Shown here piece by piece: positions 1-7,813 of a stretch of DNA of 64,000 nt. Within the stretch, counting starts at the first letter, position 1. Each line of letters begins with the position of its first letter. The notes under the pieces are model-generated. The model ran no database searches, was not told the DNA's origin, and saw nothing but the letters and a program-made list of their open reading frames with translations. A program made the position numbers and the translations under genes. Source of the stretch: Pseudomonas sp. S09G 359 (GTDB lineage: Bacteria; Pseudomonadota; Gammaproteobacteria; Pseudomonadales; Pseudomonadaceae); the NCBI RefSeq assembly GCF_002843605.1, contig NZ_CP025263.1, forward strand, positions 1,122,501-1,186,500, in the 5' to 3' direction.

Positions 1-214
1 GCACCTCCAGCGGCGTGGCCACGGATGAGGCCATGGTGTCCGGGCTGGCGCCGGGCAGGGTAGCGGTCACCTGGATGGTCGGAAATTCGGCTTCCGGCAG
101 TGGGGCGATGGCCAGGCGCGGGAAGGCAATCATCCCGAGCAGTACCAGGGCAAACGTCAGCAGCAGGGTTGCGACCGGGTGGTCGACGCACCAGGCCGAT
201 GGCGAACGGCTCAT
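1..214 (-). CDS. RND efflux pump inner-membrane permease, N-terminal fragment
   Basis: Only the first 71 codons lie in the window and the gene runs off the left edge. The product would be the proton-driven inner-membrane pump of a tripartite RND system. Visible are a short cytoplasmic start, a first membrane helix ([17 protein letters not shown]) and the periplasmic start [20 protein letters not shown], the usual opening of AcrB/MdtB-type pumps (proline-aspartate/glutamate before the first porter beta strand). Its ATG overlaps the TGA of the upstream adaptor gene (ATGA), so the two are translationally coupled. It looks closest to the MdtB/MdtC subgroup, but too little is present to name a substrate or a gene symbol. 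Confidence 0.85.
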   Translation of the reverse strand, partial: MSRSPSAWCVDHPVATLLLTFALVLLGMIAFPRLAIAPLPEAEFPTIQVTATLPGASPDTMASSVATPLEV

Positions 215-1377
215 GGCTGCACCTTGGCATCGACGGTCTGGATCACTTGCGGCGGCTCCTTGAGCACCTCTACCTGGGAGCCGGCCTTGAGCCGCGACTG
301 GCCGTCACTGACCAGCACGTCGCCGGCCTGCACGCCTTTGATAATGTTCAGGTCGCTGTCCTGGTAAGTCACTTGCACCGGTACCACGTCGACCTTGTCA
401 CCGTTGACCCGGTACACGAAGTGCGAGTCCAGGCCGCGTTGCACCACGGTCGGCGGCACCACCAGGGCATTTTTATCGAGGGCGGTCTGGATCTTGATGG
501 TCACCAGTTGCCCCGGCCACAGGCGCTGCGAGGCGTTATTGAACTCGGCCTTGGCGCGCAGGGTACCGGTGGTGGAGCTGATCTGGTTGTCGATCAGGCT
601 CAGGTGGCCTTCGCCGAGCAAGTCGCCGGTCTGGCCGTCGGTGTCGGCGCCCATATAGGCGTCGACGCTGGCCTGGGTCGGTGCTGCGATCAGGCCTTGC
701 AGGGTGGGCAGCATCTGTTGCGGCAGGGAAAACTCGACGGCAATCGGGTCGATCTGGGTCACGGAGAACAGGCCCTGGGTGTCGGCGGTGCGCAGGAAGT
801 TGCCTTCATCTACGGTGCGAATACCGACGCGGCCGCTCACCGGGGAGCGAATTTGGGTGTAGGAAAGCTGCACTTGTGCCGAATCGATGGCCGCTTGGTT
901 ACCTTGGGCGGTGGCCTTGAGCTGGTTGACCAGGGCTTGTTGCTGGTCATAGGTTTGCTTGGACACACCATCGTCGATGCTCAGCTCCTTGTAGCGCTTG
1001 AGGTTGACCAACGCTACCTGCAGCTGCGCCTGGCTCTCGCCCAGTTGGGCCTTGGCCTGGTCGAGGCTGGCGCGGATCGAGCGGTCATCGATGGTGGCCA
1101 GCAGGTCGCCGGCCTTGACCAGTTGACCTTCCTTGACCAGCAACTTGGTGAGAATGCCGTCGACTTGCGGGCGAATCACCACACTGTGCAACGACAACAC
1201 CGAGCCGATCCCGCTGACAAACCGTGGAATGTCCTGCTGTGCCACGCTCACCACCCGTACCGGAATCGCGCTGGGCGCCGCCAGTTTGGTCTTGGCCGGG
1301 CGCGTCAAGGCCCAGGCTGCAACGGCCAGCACCACGAGGACGCCCACGATCAGGGCGGTTTTGCGTTGAATGTGCAT
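211..1377 (-). CDS. RND efflux periplasmic adaptor (membrane fusion protein, MdtA-like)
   Basis: 388 residues. It links an inner-membrane RND pump to an outer-membrane channel. An N-terminal anchor/signal ([18 protein letters not shown]) is followed by a first half-lipoyl motif around residue 70 ([20 protein letters not shown]), a coiled-coil hairpin rich in Gln and Ala (about 100-165), the second half-lipoyl segment ([13 protein letters not shown]) and beta-barrel and membrane-proximal domains with the usual [12 protein letters not shown]. No lipobox Cys is seen, so it is probably anchored by the N-terminal helix. It is first in the operon, overlaps the pump gene by four bases, and has a possible -10 (TATAAA, 1418-1423) about 40 bp upstream of its ATG. 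Confidence 0.92.
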   Translation of the reverse strand: MHIQRKTALIVGVLVVLAVAAWALTRPAKTKLAAPSAIPVRVVSVAQQDIPRFVSGIGSVLSLHSVVIRPQVDGILTKLLVKEGQLVKAGDLLATIDDRSIRASLDQAKAQLGESQAQLQVALVNLKRYKELSIDDGVSKQTYDQQQALVNQLKATAQGNQAAIDSAQVQLSYTQIRSPVSGRVGIRTVDEGNFLRTADTQGLFSVTQIDPIAVEFSLPQQMLPTLQGLIAAPTQASVDAYMGADTDGQTGDLLGEGHLSLIDNQISSTTGTLRAKAEFNNASQRLWPGQLVTIKIQTALDKNALVVPPTVVQRGLDSHFVYRVNGDKVDVVPVQVTYQDSDLNIIKGVQAGDVLVSDGQSRLKAGSQVEVLKEPPQVIQTVDAKVQP

Positions 1378-1456
1378 GGGTGAGGCGCCAGGGCAAAGGT
1401 TGGAGGAGTGTGGGGTCTTTATAGCCTGCCAACCCGGTCAGCAAGGTGACTGCTAA

Positions 1457-1472
1457 CTGACAGCGCTGTCAG
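1457..1472. promoter_or_regulatory. perfect 16-bp palindrome upstream of RND operon, candidate operator
   Basis: The sequence CTGACAGCGCTGTCAG is a perfect palindrome between the divergent RND operon and the small gene at 1590. It lies about 80 bp upstream of the adaptor ATG, just behind a possible -10 at 1418-1423. A direct repeat (GTCAGCAA followed by GGT) flanks or overlaps it. Length and symmetry suit a TetR- or MarR-type dimer, but no such regulator gene is in view, so the role is inferred. Confidence 0.4.
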
Positions 1473-1589
1473 CAAAGGTCGACCATTCGTACAAGCGGTG
1501 GTTAAAGATCCGAGGCGGGCAGGTATACTGCGCACCAGCGTGGCCCGCAAGCCGGCCCCGCGTCATTTTCTGCACGTTCCGGAGCTTCC

Positions 1590-1823
1590 ATGACTTCCCC
1601 GACACAACCCCCTGTTGACGCGGCCGACCTCGTCGATCCGGCCGGCGCCGAAGGCGTTGAAAAAGCCGAGATCCCGGCGTTCAAGTTTCCCTTCAAACCG
1701 GGTGAGCTGGCCGGGGCCAAGAACGCCGCGCAGCCTTGGTACAAGAACGGCGCCAAGAACGGTCACACCAAGTCCCCGGGCATGGCCCCACCGGGCACCC
1801 GTCGCTCCATGGGTAAACGCTAA
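1590..1823 (+). CDS. small conserved protein of unknown function (77 aa)
   Basis: A 77-residue soluble, Pro/Ala/Lys-rich protein with no signal peptide or membrane segment. The N-terminal half is acidic (DAADLVDPAG...VEKAEI) and the C-terminal half is basic and glycine-rich (NGAKNGHTKSPG), ending RRSMGKR. I know no function. The start has a good ribosome binding site (CGGAG, 4 nt before ATG), and codon use fits the neighbours, which argues that it is real. It stands alone, divergent from the RND operon and followed by terminator-like hairpins. It is probably intrinsically disordered. Confidence 0.65.
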   Translation: MTSPTQPPVDAADLVDPAGAEGVEKAEIPAFKFPFKPGELAGAKNAAQPWYKNGAKNGHTKSPGMAPPGTRRSMGKR

Positions 1824-1924
1824 GAGTAAAGAGTTGCGAGTCGTGTTGGCTTTTTCCTACACGACCTGTTTATCTTTCTGATTGAAGGCCTACGGCCCTT
1901 TCTTGAAAGCTTGCACTCCCTCTG

Positions 1925-1960
1925 CCCAACCTCGATGGTTTTTACCGAGGCTGGGTTTAG
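1925..1960 (+). terminator. putative hairpin terminator
   Basis: CCCAACCTCG (1925-1934) pairs with CGAGGCTGGG (1946-1955) with one mismatch and is followed by TTTAG. A second weaker hairpin (GTCGTGT...ACACGAC) sits nearer the 1590 gene. Together they separate it from the solute-binding protein gene. The T-run is short, so termination efficiency is uncertain. Confidence 0.4.
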
Positions 1961-1993
1961 TGAGGCTGGTCTTTCCGGAAAAGGACGCTTCCC

Positions 1994-2764
1994 GTGGCCC
2001 TGATACACCTCTGTGTAGCGCTTGCCCTGCTGCTTTCAGCGGATGCCGTGGCAGCCGCCGATCTACCGCGACGCGAAATCCGCTTCGCCGTTGCCGCGCA
2101 ATTCCCCCCCTTCCAGAGCCGCAACCCGCAAGGGCAGTTGGTCGGCTTGCATATCGAGCTGGGAAACGCCCTGTGCCAACAGCTGAATGTACGGTGTACC
2201 TGGGTCGATCAGGTGCTGGTGGAAAACTTCCCCGCCCTTGAAGCCTGGCAATTCGACGCTATCATGGGCATGGCCCCGACCTCCGAGCGGCGACGACGGG
2301 TGAACTTCACCGATCACCTTTACCCGTTCACCACACGCTTGGTCGCGCGTAGATCCTCCGGCCTGATGCCGATCATGGGCTCGCTGAAAGGCAAGCGGGT
2401 GGGGGTGTTGCTGGGCAGCAATCGCGAAGCGTTTGCCCGCTCCATGTGGGCGCCCAAAGGCGTGATCATCAAGAGTTTCTGGCTCAACGACGAGCTGGTG
2501 CGCAGCCTGGTGGCCGGCGATATCGATGCGACCCTGCAGGGCACCCTGGAAATTCGCCGGGCGCTGCTCGACACCGAGCATGGCCAGGATTTCGACTTCC
2601 TGGGCCCCGCCGTTTCGGCCGAGTTGCTGGGCGATGGTACGGCGATTGCGTTGCGAAAATCCGACACGGCGCTACGCAAAGACCTCAACCGTGCCCTTGA
2701 AGAACTGATGCAAAACGGTGAATACCAACGGATCCTGGCGCCCTACCACCTGGACACACCGTGA
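1994..2764 (+). CDS. periplasmic solute-binding protein, amino-acid ABC transporter type
   Basis: 256 residues beginning at GTG with AAAGGA upstream. A signal peptide (ALIHLCVALALLLSADAVAAA) precedes a type-2 periplasmic binding fold of the SBP_bac_3 family. The opening EIRFAVAAQFPPFQ, the LVGLHIELGNALC helix, FDAIMGMAPTSERRRRVNFT and LKGKRVGVLLGSN are the usual landmarks of polar amino-acid binders (LAO/HisJ type). No permease or ATPase gene is adjacent, so it must work with a transporter encoded elsewhere or serve a sensory role. It is a clear paralogue of the next gene, sharing for example IELGNALC and the block around RRRVNFT/RRETVDFT, so the pair is a tandem duplication. Confidence 0.88.
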   Translation: MALIHLCVALALLLSADAVAAADLPRREIRFAVAAQFPPFQSRNPQGQLVGLHIELGNALCQQLNVRCTWVDQVLVENFPALEAWQFDAIMGMAPTSERRRRVNFTDHLYPFTTRLVARRSSGLMPIMGSLKGKRVGVLLGSNREAFARSMWAPKGVIIKSFWLNDELVRSLVAGDIDATLQGTLEIRRALLDTEHGQDFDFLGPAVSAELLGDGTAIALRKSDTALRKDLNRALEELMQNGEYQRILAPYHLDTP

Positions 2765-3070
2765 TGGCTAATTAATTGCGCGAAACATGAGCTGGATCGG
2801 TATTGGCTCTATCGGTGCGCATCTCCATTAGCCAGCGCAGCTCTGGGAGTGTGGCGGCATTGGCCGAGGATCTACGTCAGTTGGCGCAGGCATTCTGGGG
2901 GCGGCGGTAGGGGCAGAAAACCGTCCACGCTAATTTTGGGACTAATCCTACGATACAAACAGGCGAGTCGTAGTTGAGGACCGGTGAGTGCTTGTTAGAA
3001 CGTTTGGCGCGTTCGGGCCGTAAATGATGCAGCCCGCATGTTCCACACTACTTTGGCACAGGACGGGTTT
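2765..3070. other. intergenic region between the two binding-protein genes
   Basis: No convincing gene is present. One frame at about 2845-2910 reads like the tail of a helical protein (VAALAEDLRQLAQAF, then stop) and could be a decayed remnant, but this is weak. No clear promoter or terminator was recognised. The last bases (GGACGGG at 3061-3067) form the ribosome binding site of the following gene. Confidence 0.4.
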
Positions 3071-4237
3071 ATGGCTACCACAAGACGACTGTTGGCGCTG
3101 GCAACGTTTTCTTCGATTTTATTCACAGGAACGGGCTGTGCTATTGCGCCCGCGCCCGAGGAATCGTGGGGTGAGATTCGCTTCGGGGTGGAGGCGGATG
3201 TCCCGCCCTTTGAATACCGCAATGCGCAAGGCGAACTTGTAGGCCTGGATATCGAGTTGGGTAACGCCCTGTGTGCCGAGCTGCACGCGCGTTGCGTGTG
3301 GGTCGAACAACCCTATGCGACCAATATTGCTGCGCTCCAGGCCGGAAGTTTCGACGCAATCATGCCAATGACCGCCACACCGGCGCGGCGCGAAACCGTT
3401 GATTTCACCCAAGACCTCTATGCCCTGCAAAGCCAACTGGTCGTGCCCAGGGGCGTGAATTTACTGCCCAACCCACAATCGCTTAAAGGCGAGCGCGTGG
3501 GCGTGCTTGCAGGCACCAGCCGGGAAGCCTTTGCCAAGGCACGCTGGGCTCCCGAGGGGGTGACGGTGCGTAGCTTCGGCCTGAATACCGAGTTGATCCG
3601 CAGTTTTCAGGCTGGGGAAATTGATGCGACCTTGCAAAACACCCTCGAGATCAGTGAAGCCTTATTGAGCACGCCTGAGGGCGTGGCATTTACGTTTGCC
3701 GGGCCCGCGATTGTCGATGAGATGTTGGGCGGTGGCGTCGCCATTGCGACGCGCAAGACCAACCCTGACTTGACCGCCGCGCTGAACGAGGCCTTGCAAC
3801 GCTTGAAAGACAACGGCAAGTACGCGGCCATTACCGAGCCTTATCTGGGCGCCGCTCCGTCTGAGCCGGTGAAGATGGTCCATACGCCAGCAGCCGCGGC
3901 GGGTTTGCCATTTTCGGAAACCGTGCAAGTCGGCCAAACCCTCTACATCTCCGGTTTGTTGGGCCTGGATGCAAACGGTGAGCTGGTGCCCGGAGGCATT
4001 CGCGCCGAAACCGCGCAGATCGTCGAGACCCTGCGCGGCATTCTCAAGGCAAACGCTATCGGGATGGACCGGGTCGCCAAATGCACGGTGATTCTTGCCG
4101 ACCTCAAGGACTTTGCGGCAATGAACCAAGTCTATGCCAGTGCGTTCCCGGCGGACCGCCTGCCCACCCGTACCACCATTGGCGCCAAGCTGTTAGCCGA
4201 TGCACGGATCGAAGTCGAGTGCATGGCCAGCCTCTGA
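3071..4237 (+). CDS. solute-binding protein fused to a C-terminal RidA (YjgF/UK114) domain
   Basis: 388 residues with the start placed at ATG 3071, which has GGACGGG in front; an ATG 33 bp upstream has no such site. A signal peptide ends near a Cys (ILFTGTGC), a weak lipobox, so it may be a lipoprotein. Residues about 30-265 are an SBP_bac_3 amino-acid-binding domain paralogous to the previous gene. Residues 269-388 are a whole RidA domain (MVHTPAAAAGLPFSETV... to IEVECMASL) with the family's catalytic Arg in PTRTTIG (Arg367). RidA proteins normally deaminate reactive enamines/imines in the cytoplasm; here the domain would be exported. The RidA part begins with its own Met (codon at 3875), so an internal start giving a free cytosolic form is possible. 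Confidence 0.85.
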   Translation: MATTRRLLALATFSSILFTGTGCAIAPAPEESWGEIRFGVEADVPPFEYRNAQGELVGLDIELGNALCAELHARCVWVEQPYATNIAALQAGSFDAIMPMTATPARRETVDFTQDLYALQSQLVVPRGVNLLPNPQSLKGERVGVLAGTSREAFAKARWAPEGVTVRSFGLNTELIRSFQAGEIDATLQNTLEISEALLSTPEGVAFTFAGPAIVDEMLGGGVAIATRKTNPDLTAALNEALQRLKDNGKYAAITEPYLGAAPSEPVKMVHTPAAAAGLPFSETVQVGQTLYISGLLGLDANGELVPGGIRAETAQIVETLRGILKANAIGMDRVAKCTVILADLKDFAAMNQVYASAFPADRLPTRTTIGAKLLADARIEVECMASL

Positions 4238-4268
4238 GCCAACGTGGCAGCCGTCAGCGCCTGCGCGC

Positions 4269-5012
4269 CTAAGCGGCGCGCAAGGAGATGAACGCATAGT
4301 TGGCCGGCACCTCGGTGGCAATCTGCGCCCCGGCGTCCAGCAGCTGTGCGGCGATGTCCAGGCCGGACACGTGGAACACCCATTCATTGGCCACGGCGGG
4401 TCGGTCCACCGCCCGCTCGATGGCCTGGGCAAACGCCGCCATGTCCGGCAAGTACGCGGTAAACCCATCGCCCTTGAGTGCTGTGGTGCGAATGCCAAGC
4501 AAGGCGCACACCGCCTCTTTGGTCTGCACGTCGTCACGGTCGGCCTGGCGCGAACGCTGGATCAACGCCGCCAGCTCCGGGTCTGCCAACTCGCCACCGA
4601 CGATCAGCGCCGGCCCCTGTTCCCAGGATTCCGGCGGGCAATCCTTGGCCGCAGGGTTCAGGGGGATATGCGGGTTGATCTCCATCGGATAAATCCGGCA
4701 CACCAACGGGCGGCGTTCATAGATGCGGCACAGGTTGTCTTCGTCAAGATTCCGGCAGCGCCCGACGTTGTAGGCGGCAAAGGTGATGGCCACGAATGCC
4801 TCGGTGTTGCCGCTGGGCACCACCACCGAACGCCGTTCGGCATGTTCACGTTGCTGTTGGGGCAGGCCCAGGCCATTGCCAAGGAAACCTTCGATCAGCA
4901 CGATGACGTTACCGCCGTCCGCCGCCCACATACGGGCTTCGGCGAGGGTCAGGGGCACGTGATGATCGGTGCAGCATTTGCCGCAGCCGACGCAGGAAAA
5001 ATGGGTGTTCAT
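4269..5012 (-). CDS. YkgJ-family cysteine-cluster protein
   Basis: 247 residues from ATG 5012; a TTG seven codons upstream is also open but less likely. The N-terminus carries CVGCGKCC and, about 80-100 residues later, GRCRNLDEDNLCRIYERRPLVCRIYP. This Cys pattern is that of the YkgJ / Fe-S or zinc cluster family (CxxCxxCC and CxxY..RPxxCR). It is predicted to bind a metal or iron-sulfur cluster; the function of the family is not established. No signal peptide or membrane segment. It is convergent with the SBP-RidA gene. Confidence 0.8.
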   Translation of the reverse strand: MNTHFSCVGCGKCCTDHHVPLTLAEARMWAADGGNVIVLIEGFLGNGLGLPQQQREHAERRSVVVPSGNTEAFVAITFAAYNVGRCRNLDEDNLCRIYERRPLVCRIYPMEINPHIPLNPAAKDCPPESWEQGPALIVGGELADPELAALIQRSRQADRDDVQTKEAVCALLGIRTTALKGDGFTAYLPDMAAFAQAIERAVDRPAVANEWVFHVSGLDIAAQLLDAGAQIATEVPANYAFISLRAA

Positions 5013-5050
5013 GGCGGATCTGTCACCAGGCAAGGTCAGAGGGCACGCAA

Positions 5051-5085
5051 GAACGGTGACGGGTTTTTACCTCTTTCCACCGTTC
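5051..5085. terminator. inverted repeat downstream of acetyltransferase gene
   Basis: GAACGGTG (5051-5058) and CACCGTTC (5078-5085) form a perfect 8-bp stem with a 19-nt loop in the gap between the YkgJ and GNAT genes. No strong T-run follows on either strand, so this may be a weak terminator or an mRNA 3'-end structure. Confidence 0.25.
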
Positions 5086-5120
5086 AGGCTCTCTGGAAGC
5101 AAGTTATGCGCCAGCGCCTG

Positions 5121-5603
5121 TCAGCCCTGCGGGACTACATCGCGCAGCACAAAGGCCATGCCGGCACTTTCATACAGTTGCCGGGCGCGCAGGTTGCTTT
5201 CGCGCACCTTCAGGTCGACATAGGGCTCGCCGCGCTGCTTGAACACATGAAAGGTATGCAGTAACAGCGCTCGGCCCAGCCCCTGGCCCTGGGCGCAGGG
5301 GTGGATGGAGAGGTTCTTGATAAAAGCGCTGGTCCAGCATTGGGCCACGCCGAGAATACCCTCGGCGTTGCTGGCCACCAGGCACAGCGTGGGGTCGAAT
5401 TCGGCATCGGTGATGAACTGCTGCTGCCAGGTGTCCAGGGCGGGGACGCGGCCCCCGCCCTGGTCCTGGGTCATGCGCAATATCGCGTGAACCGCCGGGG
5501 CGAGGTCGTCACGGTAATGATCCAACACCGTTCCCGCCGGCCATTGCGGGGCGGGCAGGCTGCCCGTGAGGTTGCGACGCAGCAGTTGGTAATACTCTGT
5601 CAC
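5121..5603 (-). CDS. GNAT-family N-acetyltransferase
   Basis: 160 residues. The central beta strand and acetyl-CoA loop are clear: IKNLSIHPCAQGQGLGRALL (about 98-117) matches the V-x-P-x-x-Q/R-G-x-G/A signature. LKVRESNLRARQLYESAGM further on is the usual GNAT C-terminal N-x-x-A-x-x-L-Y-x-x-x-G-F/M motif. The acceptor cannot be inferred. The start is uncertain: GTG at 5603 (MTEYYQLL) or TTG one codon earlier, immediately behind the cheV stop, so it is probably co-transcribed and coupled with cheV. Confidence 0.85.
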   Translation of the reverse strand: MTEYYQLLRRNLTGSLPAPQWPAGTVLDHYRDDLAPAVHAILRMTQDQGGGRVPALDTWQQQFITDAEFDPTLCLVASNAEGILGVAQCWTSAFIKNLSIHPCAQGQGLGRALLLHTFHVFKQRGEPYVDLKVRESNLRARQLYESAGMAFVLRDVVPQG

Positions 5604-5606
5604 CAA

Positions 5607-6509
5607 TTACAGACCCTTTTGCGCGACGGTCTGGGCGGCCACCACCAGGCACTTGGTCAGCTCTGGGGATGAGAACTTGGTCAGCACCGCGTCGGCGCCC
5701 GCCAGGCGGGCTTTTTCGCTGTTCATCGCACTGTCCAGCGAGGTGTGCAACAACACGTAAAGCTGCTGGAAATCTGGGGTTTCACGCAGGGTGCGGGTGA
5801 GGGCATAGCCGTCCATTTCCGACATTTCGATGTCGGACACCACCACGTTGATCTGCTCCACCGTGCCTTGCAGCTCCAGCAGCACATCAATGGCTTCCTT
5901 GGCACTGCGCGCGGTGTGGCAGGTCAGGCCGAGGTTACGCAGGGTGTGCACCGACTGCTGCAGGGCCACCTGGCTGTCGTCTACCACCAGAATCCGCGCA
6001 TTGCCCAGCACCTCGGCCTCTTCCATGGTCAGGTCGGTGGGCGCGGCTTCAATCGGCGCCGGCGCGATGCCGTGGATGACTTTTTCGATATCCAGCACCT
6101 GCACCAGGCCACCTTCCACCTGGGTAACCCCGGTGATGAAGGCGCGGTTGCCGCCGGAGCCGTAAGGCGGTGGGCGAATATCGGTGGTCAGGCAATGCAC
6201 GATCTTGCTCACCGCCTGCACGTGCAGGCCTTGCTTGGAGCGGCTCACGTCGGTGACGATCAGGCAGCCGCCGTCCGGGTCGGCCAAGGGCATTTCGCCC
6301 AGGGCACGGCTCAGGTCGATCACCGCCAGCGAATTACCGCGCAGGGTGGCGATGCCTTTGACGTGGGGGTGGGACTCCGGCAGCTTGGTCAGCGGCGGGC
6401 AGGGGATGATTTCGCTGACTTTCAGCAGGTTGATCGCCATCAGCTTGCCGCTACGCAAGGTAAAGAGCAGAAGCGAGAGTGAGTCTGCGCGGGCTTTGGT
6501 GGTGGACAT
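5607..6509 (-). CDS. cheV: chemotaxis coupling protein CheV (CheW-receiver fusion)
   Basis: 300 residues. Residues about 10-155 are a CheW-like coupling domain (LSLLLFTLRSGKLMAINLLKVSEII; LRGNSLAVIDLSRAL), which links chemoreceptors to CheA. Residues about 170-300 are a receiver domain with ARILVVDDSQ, the phospho-acceptor Asp226 in VVVSDIEMSEMDG, Thr in LLHTSLD and Lys in VLTKFSSPE. CheV proteins tune receptor-kinase coupling, with phosphorylation of the receiver acting as an adaptation or phosphate-sink step. It is upstream of and adjacent to the acetyltransferase gene; no other che genes are in the window, so it is one of the dispersed CheV copies typical of Pseudomonas. Confidence 0.93.
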   Translation of the reverse strand: MSTTKARADSLSLLLFTLRSGKLMAINLLKVSEIIPCPPLTKLPESHPHVKGIATLRGNSLAVIDLSRALGEMPLADPDGGCLIVTDVSRSKQGLHVQAVSKIVHCLTTDIRPPPYGSGGNRAFITGVTQVEGGLVQVLDIEKVIHGIAPAPIEAAPTDLTMEEAEVLGNARILVVDDSQVALQQSVHTLRNLGLTCHTARSAKEAIDVLLELQGTVEQINVVVSDIEMSEMDGYALTRTLRETPDFQQLYVLLHTSLDSAMNSEKARLAGADAVLTKFSSPELTKCLVVAAQTVAQKGL

Positions 6510-6602
6510 AAAAACCTTCTGTGAATCAGGGATGACGATCTATGGAAGGTTATCGACTTGGCGGGTCCAGGCTTTAACTGATTTTGTATCGAGCTGAGTC
6601 AA

Positions 6603-6630
6603 TGTGGGAGAGCGCAAGCCCTCTCCCACA
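6603..6630. repeat. solitary REP-like hairpin
   Basis: TGTGGGAGAG (6603-6612) pairs with CTCTCCCACA (6621-6630) around CGCAAGCC. It is a shortened relative of the REP palindromes seen throughout the window. It lies just beyond the stop of the dehydrogenase gene and could act as its 3' terminator or mRNA stabiliser. Confidence 0.6.
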
Positions 6631-6641
6631 GGGGATGATGA

Positions 6642-7616
6642 TCAGCCTTTCCACACCTGCGGGTTTACCAGGTCCTGTGGACGCTGGCCGAGCAAGGCAC
6701 TGCGCAGGTTCTCCAGGGCACGGTTGGCCATGGCTTCACGGGTTTCATGCGTCGCCGAGCCGATATGCGGCAGGGTCACGGCATTGCTCAGTTGGAACAG
6801 CGGCGACTCGGCCAGCGGCTCCTGCTCATACACATCCAGCCCGGCACCACGGATTTTCTGGGTTTGCAGGGCTTCGATCAGGGCTGGCTCATCGACCACC
6901 GGGCCCCGGGAAATATTGATCAGGATTGCGCTGGACTTCATCAGCCCCAGTTCGCGCGTGCTGATCAGGTGGCGGGTCTTGTCGCTGAGCGGTACTACCA
7001 GACACACGAAATCCGCCTCGGCCAGCAGTTGGTCCAAGCTGCGGAACTGTGCCCCCAGCTCTTGCTCAAGTTCAACCTTGCGGCTGTTGCCGCTGTAGAG
7101 AATTGGCATGTTGAACCCCAGGCGCCCACGCCGGGCCACGGCCGCGCCGATATTGCCCATGCCGACGATACCCAGGGTTTTGCGATGCACATCGCAACCG
7201 AACAACGGCGCGCCGACGCTGGCTTTCCACTGGCCGGCCTTGGTCCAGGCGTCCAGCTCCGCCACGCGGCGCGCGCTGCTCATCAGCAGGGCGAAGGCCA
7301 GGTCGGCGGTGCTTTCGGTGAGGACGTCGGGGGTATTGGTGAGCATGATGCCGCGCTCGTTGAAGTACGCTACGTCGTAGTTGTCGTAGCCCACTGAGAC
7401 GCTGGAGACCACCTCCAGCTTGCTCGCACCTTGCAACTGTTCGCGGCCAAGCTTGCGGCCTACGCCGATGAGGCCGTGGGCGTGGGGCAGGGCTTCATTG
7501 AACTGCGCGTTGATGTCGCCCAGCTTGGGGTTGGGCGCGATCACGTCGAAATCCTGTTGCAGGCGTTCGATCATTGCCGGGGTGACGCGGCTGAAGGCGA
7601 GGACGGTCTTTTTCAT
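6642..7616 (-). CDS. D-2-hydroxyacid dehydrogenase (glyoxylate/hydroxypyruvate/2-ketogluconate reductase family)
   Basis: 324 residues from ATG 7616 (MKKTVLAFSRVTP). Upstream in-frame codons run into a REPIN and are not coding. The NAD(P)-binding Rossmann motif is TLGIVGMGNIGAAVARRG (about 149-166). The catalytic triad is visible: Arg in NISRGPVVDE, Glu in GLDVYEQEPL and His in LPHIGSATHETR. It reduces a 2-keto acid to the D-2-hydroxy acid; the sequence resembles the GhrB/TkrA group acting on glyoxylate, hydroxypyruvate and 2-keto-D-gluconate, but the substrate is inferred. Monocistronic. Confidence 0.9.
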   Translation of the reverse strand: MKKTVLAFSRVTPAMIERLQQDFDVIAPNPKLGDINAQFNEALPHAHGLIGVGRKLGREQLQGASKLEVVSSVSVGYDNYDVAYFNERGIMLTNTPDVLTESTADLAFALLMSSARRVAELDAWTKAGQWKASVGAPLFGCDVHRKTLGIVGMGNIGAAVARRGRLGFNMPILYSGNSRKVELEQELGAQFRSLDQLLAEADFVCLVVPLSDKTRHLISTRELGLMKSSAILINISRGPVVDEPALIEALQTQKIRGAGLDVYEQEPLAESPLFQLSNAVTLPHIGSATHETREAMANRALENLRSALLGQRPQDLVNPQVWKG

Positions 7617-7696
7617 GGCAGGCGGGCTCGGCGACGACGGGAGAATGGTAAGCACGCTAACATTCCTGCCGGCAATTGTCAGGGCACCGCTGAACC

Positions 7697-7791
7697 AATG
7701 TGGGAGGGGGCTTGCCCCCGATGGCAGTGGATCAGCCAGTACCTCTGGCGACTGACACACCGCTATCGGGGGCAAGCCCCCTCCCACATTT
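7697..7791. repeat. REPIN (two inverted REP arms)
   Basis: A REP arm (TGTGGGAGGGGGCTTGCC..., from 7699) and its inverted copy (...GGCAAGCCCCCTCCCACA, to about 7788) flank a central segment of about 45 bp. It fills the gap between the dehydrogenase 5' end and the LysR gene 3' end. This is the classic mobile REP doublet of fluorescent pseudomonads; it may stop transcription running out of the LysR gene. Confidence 0.9.
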
Positions 7792-7813
7792 GATCCATAT
7801 TGCCTGTTGGAAA

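Noticed and set aside
100-1383. Plus-strand ORF of 427 codons
   Set aside because: Antisense to the RND adaptor gene, which has unmistakable lipoyl and coiled-coil features.
2838-2908. Frame reading like the tail of a chemoreceptor (VAALAEDLRQLAQAF then stop)
   Set aside because: Only about 15 residues look plausible, nothing upstream in the same frame supports a receptor signalling domain, and short helical strings arise by chance in GC-rich DNA.
3052-3068. TTTGGCACAGGACGGG as a sigma-54 promoter before the SBP-RidA gene
   Set aside because: The -24 half is acceptable but the required GC at the right spacing is missing, and it would overlap the ribosome binding site.
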